Below, piece after piece: positions 7,713-16,543 of a stretch of 45,913 bases of DNA. The position numbers and the translations under genes are program-made. Numbering within the stretch: the first letter of the stretch is position 1; the number at the start of each line of letters is the position of its first letter. A model generated the notes under the pieces. The model was not told where the DNA came from, searched no databases, and was given only the letters and a program-made list of their open reading frames with translations. This DNA comes from an uncultured Bacteroidota bacterium (GTDB lineage: Bacteria; Bacteroidota; Bacteroidia; Bacteroidales; 4484-276). The stretch spans positions 1-45,913 of the forward strand of contig CAJATL010000420.1 in the NCBI GenBank assembly GCA_903944895.1, in the 5' to 3' direction.

Positions 7713-9110
7713 CTAAAGCTGCGTTTTTACAATTTCACGGATATCGTCGATTATTTTTTGGGCCAGGTGATCGGCTTTGGTCTCCGAATCGCTTTCGGAA
7801 TAAATCCTGATTATCGGCTCTGTGTTCGATTTGCGCAGGTGCACCCATTGTTTGTCGAACTCAATTTTAACCCCGTCGACATTATTAATGGGTTGTTTTT
7901 GATATTTCTCCTGAATGACCTCGAGAATCTGGTCAACATCCATTTCAGGCGAAAGCTCAATTTTGTTTTTTGAGATAAAATAAACCGGATACTGAAAACG
8001 AAGTGCAGAACACTTTTTGCCGGATTTTGCCAGGTATGTTAAAAACAGCGCAATGCCAACCAGGGCATCACGGCCATAATGAATTTCAGGATAAATTACC
8101 CCGCCATTGCCTTCTCCACCAATCACAGCGCCGGTTTTTTTCATCATTTCAACCACGTTCACTTCACCAACTGCCGACGCAAAATATTCGCCACCGGCTT
8201 TTTCGGTCACATCGCGCAAAGCACGTGTTGACGAAAGGTTTGACACCGTATTCCCGGGTTTATTTTTCAGAATGTAATCGGCAACAGCCACCAAAGTGTA
8301 TTCCTCGCCAAACATGCTCCCATCTTCTTCAACAATGGCAAGCCTGTCAACATCGGGGTCAACCACAAAGCCCAGATGGCATTGTTTTTTGACAACAAGC
8401 TCCGAAATATCTTTTAAATGTTCGGGGAGTGGTTCAGGATTATGCGGGAATTCTCCGGTCGGATCGCAATAAATCTCCACCACGTCGTCAACGCCAAGCG
8501 CTCTAAGTAGCTTTGGGATGGCAATTCCACCGGTCGAATTTACCGCATCAATGGCTACCCGGAATCCGGCATTTTTAATGGCGCGCACATCAACAAGCGG
8601 CAAATCGAGGACTTTTTTAATGTGAAGGTCAATAAATGTTTCGTCGGTTGTTAATTTGCCCAACTCATTGACGCCTGAAAACTGAAAATTCTGAAGTTCG
8701 GCAATTCTCAGGATTTCCTGCCCGTCAGCTTCCGACAAAAATTCGCCCTTTTCGTTGAGGAGTTTCAACGCATTCCATTGTTTGGGGTTGTGACTGGCTG
8801 TAAGAATGATTCCGCCATCAGATGCTGTGTGGGTAACGGCAATTTCGACAGTGGGTGTGGTGCTGAGGCCAATATCCAGAACATCAACACCCATACTGAG
8901 CAAAGTTCCGGTTACCAGCCGGTTTACCATATCGCCCGAAATCCGGGCATCACGGCCAACAACAACCTTTATCCTGGTTTTCTTCCGGTAATTCTTGAGA
9001 AAAACAGCATAAGCAGCCGAAAATTTCACAATTTCGATCGGGCTGAGTCCATCACCTGGTTTTCCGCCAATCGTACCCCTGATCCCTGAAATAGATTTAA
9101 TTAGTGTCAT
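7713..9110 (-). CDS. glmM: Phosphoglucosamine mutase GlmM
   Basis: Converts glucosamine-6-phosphate to glucosamine-1-phosphate for UDP-GlcNAc, hence peptidoglycan and LPS. The active-site loop TASHNP carries the phosphorylated serine (Ser106). The metal-binding loop is DPDVDRLAIV, the sugar-binding loop GEGNGGVIYP, and the phosphate-binding loop RKSNTEPIIRIY near the C-terminus. Length of about 465 fits the Bacteroidota-type enzyme, though phosphomannomutase activity cannot be excluded from sequence. The longest frame begins at a TTG at 9128, but that TTG lies inside a TAAATTTG promoter box (9126-9133, minus strand). The ATG at 9108-9110 begins MTLIKSISGIRGTIGG, as family members do. Confidence 0.92.
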   Translation of the reverse strand: MTLIKSISGIRGTIGGKPGDGLSPIEIVKFSAAYAVFLKNYRKKTRIKVVVGRDARISGDMVNRLVTGTLLSMGVDVLDIGLSTTPTVEIAVTHTASDGGIILTASHNPKQWNALKLLNEKGEFLSEADGQEILRIAELQNFQFSGVNELGKLTTDETFIDLHIKKVLDLPLVDVRAIKNAGFRVAIDAVNSTGGIAIPKLLRALGVDDVVEIYCDPTGEFPHNPEPLPEHLKDISELVVKKQCHLGFVVDPDVDRLAIVEEDGSMFGEEYTLVAVADYILKNKPGNTVSNLSSTRALRDVTEKAGGEYFASAVGEVNVVEMMKKTGAVIGGEGNGGVIYPEIHYGRDALVGIALFLTYLAKSGKKCSALRFQYPVYFISKNKIELSPEMDVDQILEVIQEKYQKQPINNVDGVKIEFDKQWVHLRKSNTEPIIRIYSESDSETKADHLAQKIIDDIREIVKTQL

Positions 9111-9125
9111 GACTTTTGTTTTGCG

Positions 9126-9133
9126 CAAATTTA
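9126..9133 (-). promoter_or_regulatory. -7 box for glmM
   Basis: TAAATTTG on the minus strand fits TAnnTTTG and would start transcription about 9 bases before the glmM ATG at 9110, giving a very short leader. This argues against the longer TTG-started frame. Confidence 0.45.
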
Positions 9134-9285
9134 ATTTTTCTTTTCAAACCTGTTACATTAGTCGTTTTTCTTTCAATTTCATTACAGCTCATTTTGTTGT
9201 TGATAATTTTGTAAAACACATAAATTCAGGTTGTTGAGGTGTTATTAAATAACTTTTGAAAATTTCGCGCTTCAAATAAAAAATA

Positions 9286-9293
9286 TAACTTTG
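9286..9293 (+). promoter_or_regulatory. -7 box for the TPR gene
   Basis: TAACTTTG matches TAnnTTTG and lies 22 bases before the ATG at 9316. No -33 element at standard spacing was found. Confidence 0.45.
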
Positions 9294-9315
9294 CTGAGTT
9301 TATAGAAACGAATTT

Positions 9316-10731
9316 ATGAATGAAGATTTTAATCCTTTTAATGAGGGAGATGATCTAAATGAGTTGGTTGACAAATTTGACGATATGGTCAGGTCGGAGA
9401 AATTGTATTTCTTCGATGTCGAAGAATTTGAGGACATTATAGACTATTATCTTGACCGCAACAATTCAAAAAAAGCACGGGTTGCCATCGATCACGCTTT
9501 ACGGCAACACCCATCATCGGTGACTTTTTTATTAAAAAAGGCACAATACCTCGCAAGCGTTAATAAATGGGTGAAATCCCTGGAAATACTATATAATATT
9601 GAGCGTCTCGAACCTCATAATCCTGAAATTTACCTTGCCAAAGGTTCAATTTTCAGTAAACTTAAGAAGTTCGACCAATCCATTGCCGAGTATTACAAAG
9701 CCGCCAAATATTCAGAAGAGAAGGATGAAATTTACACCCGCATCGCTTTCGAATACGAAGATTTGAATGAATACGATAAAGCCATCGAGTTTCTGGTAAA
9801 GGCTTTGGAGATCAATCCCGAAAACCAGGCAGTAATCTACGAATTGTCGTTTTGCTACGAGATTACCGGCCGGGAAGAAGACAGTATTGTGTTTTTCACT
9901 AAATTTTTAGATGAAAATCCATATTCCGAAATTGCCTGGTTCAACCTTGGTATTGCCTATTCAAACCTCGGTCTTTACGAAAAGGCCATCGACGCTTATG
10001 AATTTTCGATAGCGATTATGCCCGAGTTTTCGTCGGCATATTTTAATAAAGCAAATGCGCTGGCTAACCTTGAAAAATTTCAGGAAGCCATCGACATGTA
10101 TCTCGAAACCATCGATCTGGAAGAACCTGAAGGACTTACCTATTTTTACATTGGCGAATGCTACGAGAAAATGGGAGATACCGAAAAGGCTTTTAAAAAT
10201 TATCGCACCGCCCTTGACGTCGATCCTGAACTTGCTGATGCCTGGATGGGCCTGGGAATTTTAAACGATAATTCCGGTAATCCAAAAGTAGCCATTAAGT
10301 ACATGAAAAAAGCCATCGAAATCGATCCGGCAAACTCCGATAACTGGCTTTACCTTGCTGATACCTATTATCGGAGCAGTTTTTTTGATAGTGCAAAGGA
10401 AGCTTACGAAAAAGTCGTCGAAATCGATCCGAAACATCCTGATTTATGGTTGGATTTTTCGTCGATGTACGCTGAGGAAAATAATCTGCCCAAAGCCATT
10501 GATATCATTATTGCAGGTATCGAAAGCCAGCCGCTTAATCACGATCTTTATTACCGGCTTGCCGGCTATCTGATTAAAAAAGGAAGGCATAAAGAAGCCT
10601 ACGAAAATTTTGAAATTGCTTTAAAGATGAATTTTCCGGACCATATCCAGCTTTTTGAGTATTATCCCGAATTGCAAAATGAACATCAGCTTCAACTCCT
10701 GATCAATATTTACAGCAATCCGGCTGTCTGA
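9316..10731 (+). CDS. Tetratricopeptide-repeat protein
   Basis: A 471-residue acidic protein with no signal peptide or membrane helix. After about 40 acidic residues it is almost entirely TPR units of 34 residues, about eleven or twelve, with the usual pattern of A at position 8, G/Y at 11-12 and P at 32. Clear examples are KAIEFLVKALEINPENQAVI and SAKEAYEKVVEIDPKHPDLW. Such proteins are protein-protein interaction scaffolds. The partner is unknown, and the family is widespread in Bacteroidota as an uncharacterised gene. It stands alone with its own promoter box. Confidence 0.88.
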   Translation: MNEDFNPFNEGDDLNELVDKFDDMVRSEKLYFFDVEEFEDIIDYYLDRNNSKKARVAIDHALRQHPSSVTFLLKKAQYLASVNKWVKSLEILYNIERLEPHNPEIYLAKGSIFSKLKKFDQSIAEYYKAAKYSEEKDEIYTRIAFEYEDLNEYDKAIEFLVKALEINPENQAVIYELSFCYEITGREEDSIVFFTKFLDENPYSEIAWFNLGIAYSNLGLYEKAIDAYEFSIAIMPEFSSAYFNKANALANLEKFQEAIDMYLETIDLEEPEGLTYFYIGECYEKMGDTEKAFKNYRTALDVDPELADAWMGLGILNDNSGNPKVAIKYMKKAIEIDPANSDNWLYLADTYYRSSFFDSAKEAYEKVVEIDPKHPDLWLDFSSMYAEENNLPKAIDIIIAGIESQPLNHDLYYRLAGYLIKKGRHKEAYENFEIALKMNFPDHIQLFEYYPELQNEHQLQLLINIYSNPAV

Positions 10732-10788
10732 TAATTTTTTTTCATCAGCCTTTTAGTCATTTTTAAAAATTTCCAATTGTTCCGATGA

Positions 10789-10819
10789 TTTGGAAAATTG
10801 GAGATAAACTATATTTTTG
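10789..10819 (+). promoter_or_regulatory. Promoter for the DedA-family gene
   Basis: TTTG at 10789-10792 and TATTTTTG at 10812-10819 are separated by 19 bases, an excellent match to the Bacteroidota -33/-7 architecture. It lies inside the longest open frame, so it also decides the start codon (ATG at 10842). Confidence 0.65.
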
Positions 10820-10841
10820 CACAAAATTAAATCATACCATT

Positions 10842-11483
10842 ATGTTCGAGTTTTTCCAGACCATCACCGATTGGTACATGAACAACATCAATTATTTCAC
10901 CATCACAGTTTTGATGGCTATCGAAAGTTCATTTATCCCGTTTCCTTCCGAAATCGTAATTCCACCGGCAGCCTGGAAAGCCGCACAGGGCGACCTGAAC
11001 ATTTACCTGGTTGTATTTTTCGGTACTTTTGGGGCTTTGATCGGCGCATTTTTTAACTATTATATCGCCTATTACCTGGGAAGGAAAATGATTTATTCGT
11101 TTGCAAACACCAAACTGGCTCATCTTTTATTAATCGACGTGAAAGGTGTCGAAAAGTCGGAAAAGTTCTTCATTAAAAATGGTAAAATATCGACTTTTAT
11201 AGGAAGACTTGTTCCTGCTATCCGTCAGTTGATTTCGATTCCTGCTGGTTTAGCTAAAATGAATCTGAGGGATTTCACCATTTACACCACCCTCGGATCG
11301 CTGATTTGGAACGTCATTCTTGCTTTGTTAGGGTATTTTTTGTACACCCAAAAAGAATTGCTCGAATTGTATTACAAGGAAGCTTCGATAACATTTTTAG
11401 TGTTGGGAGTTCTTTTTGTGATTTATCTGATGTACAAGGCATTTAAAACGAATGGCAACAATAATATTCCGGAAATCCAATAA
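10842..11483 (+). CDS. DedA/VTT-family membrane protein
   Basis: A 213-residue multi-helix inner-membrane protein. Hydrophobic segments flank the VTT (SNARE-associated) core, with the typical family signature FIGRLVPAIRQLISIPAGLA (Arg and Pro in membrane re-entrant hairpins) and an early ESSFIPFPSE segment containing the conserved acidic residue. Family knowledge: DedA proteins flip or transport lipid carriers such as undecaprenyl phosphate or phospholipids and affect proton-motive-force homeostasis; which role applies here cannot be read. The start is set at ATG 10842 because the longer frame overlaps a promoter. Confidence 0.87.
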   Translation: MFEFFQTITDWYMNNINYFTITVLMAIESSFIPFPSEIVIPPAAWKAAQGDLNIYLVVFFGTFGALIGAFFNYYIAYYLGRKMIYSFANTKLAHLLLIDVKGVEKSEKFFIKNGKISTFIGRLVPAIRQLISIPAGLAKMNLRDFTIYTTLGSLIWNVILALLGYFLYTQKELLELYYKEASITFLVLGVLFVIYLMYKAFKTNGNNNIPEIQ

Positions 11484-11567
11484 AACTTCCTTAATGCCGA
11501 TGTTGGCTTTTTGTGGTTTTCAAATGCTTTAGGATTTTTACGTTTCAAAATCAGTTTACTCCATAAA

Positions 11568-12314
11568 ATGCGACAGTTCGGGCTTATCGGAAAATCTCTT
11601 CAGCATTCATTTTCGGCTGATTATTTTAAGAAAAAATTCATTTCCGGAAATCTTTCCAACTGTCGTTACGATCTTTTCCCCATCAGCAAAATTGAGGAAT
11701 TACCGCTGTTGATCAGTTCACAACCTGAATTGACGGGGTTTAATGTGACCATTCCCTACAAGAAATCAATCCTGCCTTATCTCGATCAGCTGGATGATGT
11801 TGCACAGGAAGTCGGTGCTGTTAATACAGTAAAGATTTTCAGGGAAAAGGAAGGCATTTTTCTCAAAGGTTTTAATACCGATGTCTTTGGATTTGAATTT
11901 TCGACTGATGAATTAAAAAATGTACCGGGAGCTTTAATTCTTGGCTCTGGTGGCGCCGCTGAAGCCGTTGGTTATGTTTTAACGAAGCTGGGGATACCTT
12001 TCCTGGTTGTTTCCGGAAAATCAGCAGGCAGTAGTAAAATCGGGTATGAAAAGATAACTGAGGAGTTGGTGCGAAGTTATCCGATGATCGTGAATGCAAC
12101 CCCTGTTGGTATGTTTCCTGATGTGCTTAATGCACCGTCAATTCCATACAATTATTTATCTCCCCGAAATTTCCTGTACGATTTGATCTATAATCCGCCC
12201 GAAACGTTATTTCTTAAGAAAGGCAGGCAGGCCGGAGCAAAAACATTAAACGGGTTAACGATGCTTCAGATGCAGGCAGATAAATCATGGGAAATCTGGA
12301 ATTCAGCGGATTAA
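11568..12314 (+). CDS. aroE: Shikimate dehydrogenase AroE
   Basis: Reduces 3-dehydroshikimate to shikimate with NADPH in aromatic amino-acid synthesis. Visible features: N-terminal FGLIGKSLQHSFS (substrate-binding Ser pair), the catalytic lysine in NVTIPYKKSILPYLD, GAVNTV, the Asp in FNTDVFGF, the nucleotide-binding GSGGAAEAVGYVL, and NATPVGM before the C-terminal helix NGLTMLQMQA. About 248 residues, slightly short but in the family range. The ATG at 11568 (MRQFGLIG) is preferred over an upstream TTG because the added residues are not family-like. It is 84 bases after the DedA-family gene and may be co-transcribed with it. Confidence 0.93.
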   Translation: MRQFGLIGKSLQHSFSADYFKKKFISGNLSNCRYDLFPISKIEELPLLISSQPELTGFNVTIPYKKSILPYLDQLDDVAQEVGAVNTVKIFREKEGIFLKGFNTDVFGFEFSTDELKNVPGALILGSGGAAEAVGYVLTKLGIPFLVVSGKSAGSSKIGYEKITEELVRSYPMIVNATPVGMFPDVLNAPSIPYNYLSPRNFLYDLIYNPPETLFLKKGRQAGAKTLNGLTMLQMQADKSWEIWNSAD

Positions 12315-12408
12315 ATGAATTGATGGTTTTATTTGGGATGATTTTTACCGGGATACTAAGCTGTGGAAATCGAAACATTTATTATTTATGAGAAAAATTA
12401 ATCACTAC

Positions 12409-12440
12409 TTGTACTTTTGAATAAAAAAAATGTACTTTTG
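12409..12440 (+). promoter_or_regulatory. Promoter for rplS with a direct repeat
   Basis: TACTTTTG at 12433-12440 matches the -7 consensus, and TTG at 12409-12411 lies 21 bases upstream as a -33 candidate. The decamer TGTACTTTTG occurs twice, at 12410-12419 and 12431-12440, exactly 21 bases apart, so a second overlapping promoter is possible. Confidence 0.55.
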
Positions 12441-12476
12441 CACTCCTTTTTTGAAGAATTTTAAATAGCTAATACA

Positions 12477-12830
12477 ATGAGCAAAAACGAATTTTTGACA
12501 TATGCCGAGAGCTTGGTTGAAGTAAAAGAACTTCCATCATTTAAAGCTGGCGACACCGTAACGGTAACTTACAAGATTAAAGAAGGCGGCAAAGAGCGCT
12601 TACAGAATTTCCAGGGTGTTGTTTTACAACGCAAAGGAAGTGGTCCAACTGCAACTTTTACAGTACGTAAAATTTCGAGCAACGTTGGCGTTGAAAGAAT
12701 TTTCCCGGTATCATCACCGTTTATCGAAGCAGTAGTTGTGAATAAACATGGCGTTGTTCGCAGGGCAAGAATCTTCTATCTCAGAGGATTAAGAGGTAAA
12801 AAAGCAAGAATCAAAGAGAAAAGGGTATAG
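12477..12830 (+). CDS. rplS: 50S ribosomal protein L19
   Basis: A 117-residue ribosomal protein L19, which sits at the 30S-50S interface. Hallmarks are [52 protein letters not shown], and the basic end [20 protein letters not shown]. Length is typical. It stands alone here rather than in the rpsP-rimM-trmD operon known from Proteobacteria, a common arrangement in Bacteroidota. A terminator follows 28 bases after the stop. Confidence 0.97.
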   Translation: MSKNEFLTYAESLVEVKELPSFKAGDTVTVTYKIKEGGKERLQNFQGVVLQRKGSGPTATFTVRKISSNVGVERIFPVSSPFIEAVVVNKHGVVRRARIFYLRGLRGKKARIKEKRV

Positions 12831-12857
12831 TTTTGTTTTTCATAATGTTTGTGTTTG

Positions 12858-12888
12858 AACCCGGTATTTCAAAATGCCGGGTTTTTTT
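12858..12888 (+). terminator. Rho-independent terminator after rplS
   Basis: CCCGGTATTT and AAATGCCGGG form a 10-bp stem with one G-T pair and a two-base loop, followed by TTTTTTTG. It sits between convergent rplS and rnz and could act on both strands. Confidence 0.85.
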
Positions 12889-12928
12889 GTTGTCCTCCGG
12901 TCAATGGTGATTCCTGCCTGAAATCGAA

Positions 12929-13873
12929 TTACCTGCTGGATAAGGTAATCACTTCATCGTTGATTATTTTGAACTCATCGCCATCTTCGGCAAGACGTGT
13001 AGTGGGAAATATTTCCAGTGCTTCTGCAAGCAATTCTTCCAGATTATTGTAACGCGCCGAAAAATGCCCGATAATTAATTCCTTTGCGCCAGCTTTTGTC
13101 GCTATTAATGCCGCCTCTGCCGCCGTCGAATGGAATTTCTCCTTTGCCACTTCAGCCATATCCTGCATAAATGTTGCTTCATGATAAAGCAGATTTACAT
13201 TCCTGAACGATTCGATGGCTTCCTCAAAATAGGAAGTGTCGGAACAGAAGGCAAATGAACGCGATTTTAAAGGATAAGCGGTGATATCTTTATTTAAATA
13301 GACCTTTCCATCATTATTTGTGTAATTGGCTCCTGCTTTAATCTTTGGCAGTTCTTCGATGGGCACGTCTTCGCGTGATAAAAAATCTTTTCGGATTTTT
13401 CGGAGCCTGTCTTTTTCAGAAAAAACAAAACCTGTTGTTGGGATGCGGTGATTTAAAGGGAAAGATTTAATCAGATGGTGGTCATCTTCGTAAACGATTT
13501 CGGGCGTGAGGTGGTTGGTAGGATGGAAAATCAATGGGAAAACCAGCTCAGTTGCTGTTACTCTTAATTGCAGGTCGATGATTTCTTTCAGATCTTCGTT
13601 GGCATAAATATGCAATTCTTCAACGCGGCCCAGCAGGTGAAGTGTTGAGATCAATCCAATCAAACCAAAAAAATGGTCACCATGCAGATGACTGATAAAA
13701 ATGTGTTTTATTTTCTGGAGTTTGAAACGGTATTTTCTAAGCTGCATCTGCGTGCCTTCGCCACAATCGACCAGAAAATATTTATAGTTCATATTGACGA
13801 GTAAACCCGTTGGGTTCCGTTTTGACGTTGGTGTTGCTGAACTGCTGCCAAGAATGGTTATTGTGAACGACAT
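12929..13873 (-). CDS. rnz: Ribonuclease Z
   Basis: A 314-residue metallo-beta-lactamase-fold endonuclease that trims tRNA 3' ends. The N-terminus ITILGSSSATPTSKRNPTG and the zinc motif HLHGDHFFGL are diagnostic. Further metal ligands appear in FCSDTSYFEEA and LIIGHFSARY. The HEAT-like motif is LLYHEATFMQDM. Length is typical of the short bacterial form. It runs leftward with its ATG at 13873, just beyond the rpsA terminator, so it needs its own promoter in the 88-base gap. Confidence 0.95.
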   Translation of the reverse strand: MSFTITILGSSSATPTSKRNPTGLLVNMNYKYFLVDCGEGTQMQLRKYRFKLQKIKHIFISHLHGDHFFGLIGLISTLHLLGRVEELHIYANEDLKEIIDLQLRVTATELVFPLIFHPTNHLTPEIVYEDDHHLIKSFPLNHRIPTTGFVFSEKDRLRKIRKDFLSREDVPIEELPKIKAGANYTNNDGKVYLNKDITAYPLKSRSFAFCSDTSYFEEAIESFRNVNLLYHEATFMQDMAEVAKEKFHSTAAEAALIATKAGAKELIIGHFSARYNNLEELLAEALEIFPTTRLAEDGDEFKIINDEVITLSSR

Positions 13874-13902
13874 AGTTTGTATTTAGCCGGTAAAAATAGT
13901 TA

Positions 13903-13935
13903 AAAAAAGCCGCCCCATAAATGAGGCAGCTTTTT
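13903..13935 (-). terminator. Rho-independent terminator after rpsA
   Basis: AAAAAGCCGCC at 13905-13915 pairs with GGCAGCTTTTT (13925-13935) through an 11-bp stem with one wobble. Read leftward it ends in a run of seven T, placed 27 bases after the rpsA stop. Confidence 0.75.
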
Positions 13936-13961
13936 AGTGTTTTAGAGTAATCCCGAAAGAT

Positions 13962-16295
13962 TTACTTTTTTTCTTCTTCTTTTGTTGGTTCTTCAGCTAC
14001 TTCCGGTTTGGTTTCTTCTTCCCCGGCAACAGCTTCTTCAACAACTTCAGTTTCGGTATTTGCTACTTCTTCAACAGTTTCGGTAACAGTTTCGGCTACT
14101 TCTTCGGTGGCTTCGGTAACATTTTCAACTGTTTCTTCAACGGTTTCGGTAACATTTTCAGTTACTTCTTCAGTAGTTTCGGTAACGTTTTCAGCGGTTT
14201 CTTCAACGGCTTCGGTCATTTCTTCAACAACTTCTTCAACATTTTCAGTGAGTTCGTCTTCTTTTATCTTATTGCCTTTTTCTTCTTGTTTTTTGGCATA
14301 GATTTCGAGTTTGTCGCGAGCTTCCTGTTCCATATCAGATTTGAGTTGTTGCAGGCCTTCGATGTCGCCAAGTGTTGCTTTTTCAAGGTTATCCTTGATT
14401 TTTTTGACCACTTGTTTTGCAGAGCGTTGTGTTGATTTATTCAATGCTTCTTCTTTGGCTTTTTCAGCATTCTGAACATCCTGAGAGATTCGTGAATGTG
14501 AAAGGATGATTTTCTTATTTTCCTTCGAAAACTCGATAACTTTAAAATCTAAAGCTTCATCAACTTTTGCCATGCTTCCGTCGTCTTTTTGAAGATGACG
14601 TGTAGGAGCAAATCCTTCAACACCATAAGGTAATGTAACGATCACGCCTTTATCTGATGCATTTGCGATGGTTCCTTTATGAACCGATCCAACAGCAAAT
14701 ACGCTTTCGAAAACATCCCATGGATTTTCTTCGAGTTGTTTGTGGCCAAGGCTCAGACGACGGTTTTCTTCGTCAACATCCAAAACTACAACATCAATAA
14801 CTTCATTGATTTTTGTAAATTCGGCAGGATGTTTAATTTTTTTCGACCATGATAAGTCGGAAATATGAATCAAGCCATCAACACCTTCTTCGAGTTCGAC
14901 GAAAATTCCAAAGTTTGTGAAATTACGTACGGTAGCGTTGTGTTTTGAGCCAACCGGATACCTGACTTTGATGTTTTCCCATGGATCTGGAATGAGTTGT
15001 TTCATGCCAAGCGACATTTTGCGCTCTTCGCGGTCGAGGGTAAGAATAACTGCTTCAACTTCGTCGCCAACTTTGAGGAAGTCCTGAGCTGTGCGCAGAT
15101 GTTGCGACCATGACATTTCGGAAACGTGGATCAGACCTTCGACGCCAACTGTAATTTCGATAAAGGCACCGTAATCGGCAATAACCACAACTTTTCCTTT
15201 AACCTTGTCACCAATTTTGAGGTTCTGGTCGAGCGCATCCCACGGATGAGGAGTGAGTTGTTTGAGGCCAAGGGCAATACGTTTTTTGTTGTCATCAAAA
15301 TCGAGAATAACAACTTTGATTTTTTGATCGAGTTCAACAATTTCCTCAGGATGATTGATCCTGCCCCATGAAAGGTCGGTAATGTGAATAAGACCGTCAA
15401 CACCGCCGAGGTCAACAAAAACACCATAAGAAGTGATGTTTTTAACAGTTCCTTCGAGAATCTGTCCTTTTTCGAGTTTAGCGATGATTTCGGCTTTTTG
15501 TTGCTCGAGTTCGCGTTCGATGAGGGCTTTATGAGAAACAACAACGTTTTTATATTCGTGATTGATTTTCACAACCTTAAATTCCATGACTTTGTCAACA
15601 TAGATGTCATAGTCACGAATTGGTTTCACATCAATCTGTGAACCGGGGAGGAATGCTTCAATTCCAAATACATCAACGATAAGTCCGCCTTTGGTGCGGC
15701 TTTTAACATATCCCTGAATAACTTCTTCTTTTTCGAAGGCTTCATTAACTCTTTCCCATGATTTGAGGATTCTTGCCTTTTTGTGGGATAAAATCAACTG
15801 GCCGGTTGAATCTTCCTGGCTTTCGACATAAACTTCGATTTTGTCGCCAATTTTTGCGAGCGGGTTGTAACGAAGTTCAGCCCTTGGAATAACGCCGTCC
15901 GATTTAAAGTTGATGTTAACGACAGCTTCACGGTCGTTTAGTCCAACAATGGTTCCTTCAACAACTTCCTGTTCAGCAATCGAGTTGAAAGTTTTGTTGT
16001 AGAGGTCTTCGAGTTTTACGCGTTCGGCAAGTGAATAATTTTCTTGTCTTTTTCCGGTTGAAGTCCAGTCGAAATCTTCGGGCCGTGGTAATTCCTGGCG
16101 TATGCGATGGCTTTTGTGATGCTCAGGTTTAACTTCAACGGCAGGTTCGATGGCTGCTTCAACAACTACGGCAACAGGTTCTTCGGTTGCTGCTTCAACA
16201 GTTTCAGCAACGGCTTCAACTTCAGTTTTTTGTTCTTCAACATGTTCGTTCAGGTTTTCTTCGTCCTGAAATACCTTGTCCAGATCGTTTGTCAT
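13962..16295 (-). CDS. rpsA: 30S ribosomal protein S1 with long acidic repeat tail
   Basis: S1 binds mRNA on the small ribosomal subunit. This 777-residue version has an acidic N-terminal extension (about 1-60, rich in Glu and Val), then six S1 RNA-binding domains between about residues 110 and 620. Repeated cores include YGVFVDLGGVDGLIHITDLS and YGAFIEITVGVEGLIHVSEM. A Lys/Glu helical stretch follows, then a tail of about 100 residues dominated by Glu, Val and Thr, organised in 11-residue units. Core Bacteroidota S1 is around 600 residues, so both ends are extended. It has a TACTTTTG promoter box upstream and a terminator downstream. Confidence 0.95.
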   Translation of the reverse strand: MTNDLDKVFQDEENLNEHVEEQKTEVEAVAETVEAATEEPVAVVVEAAIEPAVEVKPEHHKSHRIRQELPRPEDFDWTSTGKRQENYSLAERVKLEDLYNKTFNSIAEQEVVEGTIVGLNDREAVVNINFKSDGVIPRAELRYNPLAKIGDKIEVYVESQEDSTGQLILSHKKARILKSWERVNEAFEKEEVIQGYVKSRTKGGLIVDVFGIEAFLPGSQIDVKPIRDYDIYVDKVMEFKVVKINHEYKNVVVSHKALIERELEQQKAEIIAKLEKGQILEGTVKNITSYGVFVDLGGVDGLIHITDLSWGRINHPEEIVELDQKIKVVILDFDDNKKRIALGLKQLTPHPWDALDQNLKIGDKVKGKVVVIADYGAFIEITVGVEGLIHVSEMSWSQHLRTAQDFLKVGDEVEAVILTLDREERKMSLGMKQLIPDPWENIKVRYPVGSKHNATVRNFTNFGIFVELEEGVDGLIHISDLSWSKKIKHPAEFTKINEVIDVVVLDVDEENRRLSLGHKQLEENPWDVFESVFAVGSVHKGTIANASDKGVIVTLPYGVEGFAPTRHLQKDDGSMAKVDEALDFKVIEFSKENKKIILSHSRISQDVQNAEKAKEEALNKSTQRSAKQVVKKIKDNLEKATLGDIEGLQQLKSDMEQEARDKLEIYAKKQEEKGNKIKEDELTENVEEVVEEMTEAVEETAENVTETTEEVTENVTETVEETVENVTEATEEVAETVTETVEEVANTETEVVEEAVAGEEETKPEVAEEPTKEEEKK
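14028..14246 (-). repeat. 33-bp tandem repeats coding the S1 acidic tail
   Basis: Residues 684-756 of S1 resolve into 11-residue units: ENVEEVVEEMT, a 7-residue partial EAVEETA, ENVTETTEEVT, ENVTETVEETV, ENVTEATEEVA, ETVTETVEEVA and NTETEVVEEAV. The DNA shows matching 33-base periodicity. An 11-residue period suits a long helix or coiled coil. Confidence 0.8.
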
Positions 16296-16406
16296 TAAAA
16301 ATAATGTTATGGATGCTGCCTTAACATCCGGGTTAGTAATTTTAAATTTTTATCTGCAAATAAGTGATTATTAGGCATTAAAACCCCTACATGCAAAACC
16401 AGGGCG

Positions 16407-16414
16407 CAAAAGTA
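16407..16414 (-). promoter_or_regulatory. -7 box for rpsA
   Basis: TACTTTTG on the minus strand fits TAnnTTTG, about 112 bases before the rpsA ATG, leaving a leader of roughly 105 bases. This leader could hold S1 autoregulation, but no defined structure was recognised. Confidence 0.5.
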
Positions 16415-16543
16415 GATAAAAAAAATCATTTATTTTAGCTTTGATAAGCTTTTTCCGGAAATTTAAGGGAATAAAAATGTATGGAAAATCCTCAACAACC
16501 TGGCAACAGGTGAAAAAAGTTGTCAGGAAAATTCGGGGTTATT

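Noticed and set aside
14008-14301. Rightward 97-codon Ser/Val-rich frame
   Set aside because: It is the reverse strand of the repetitive S1 tail; its repeats are a by-product of that coding sequence.
16498-16528. Inverted repeat downstream of pyrD as a terminator
   Set aside because: The stem is imperfect and no T tract follows on the leftward strand.
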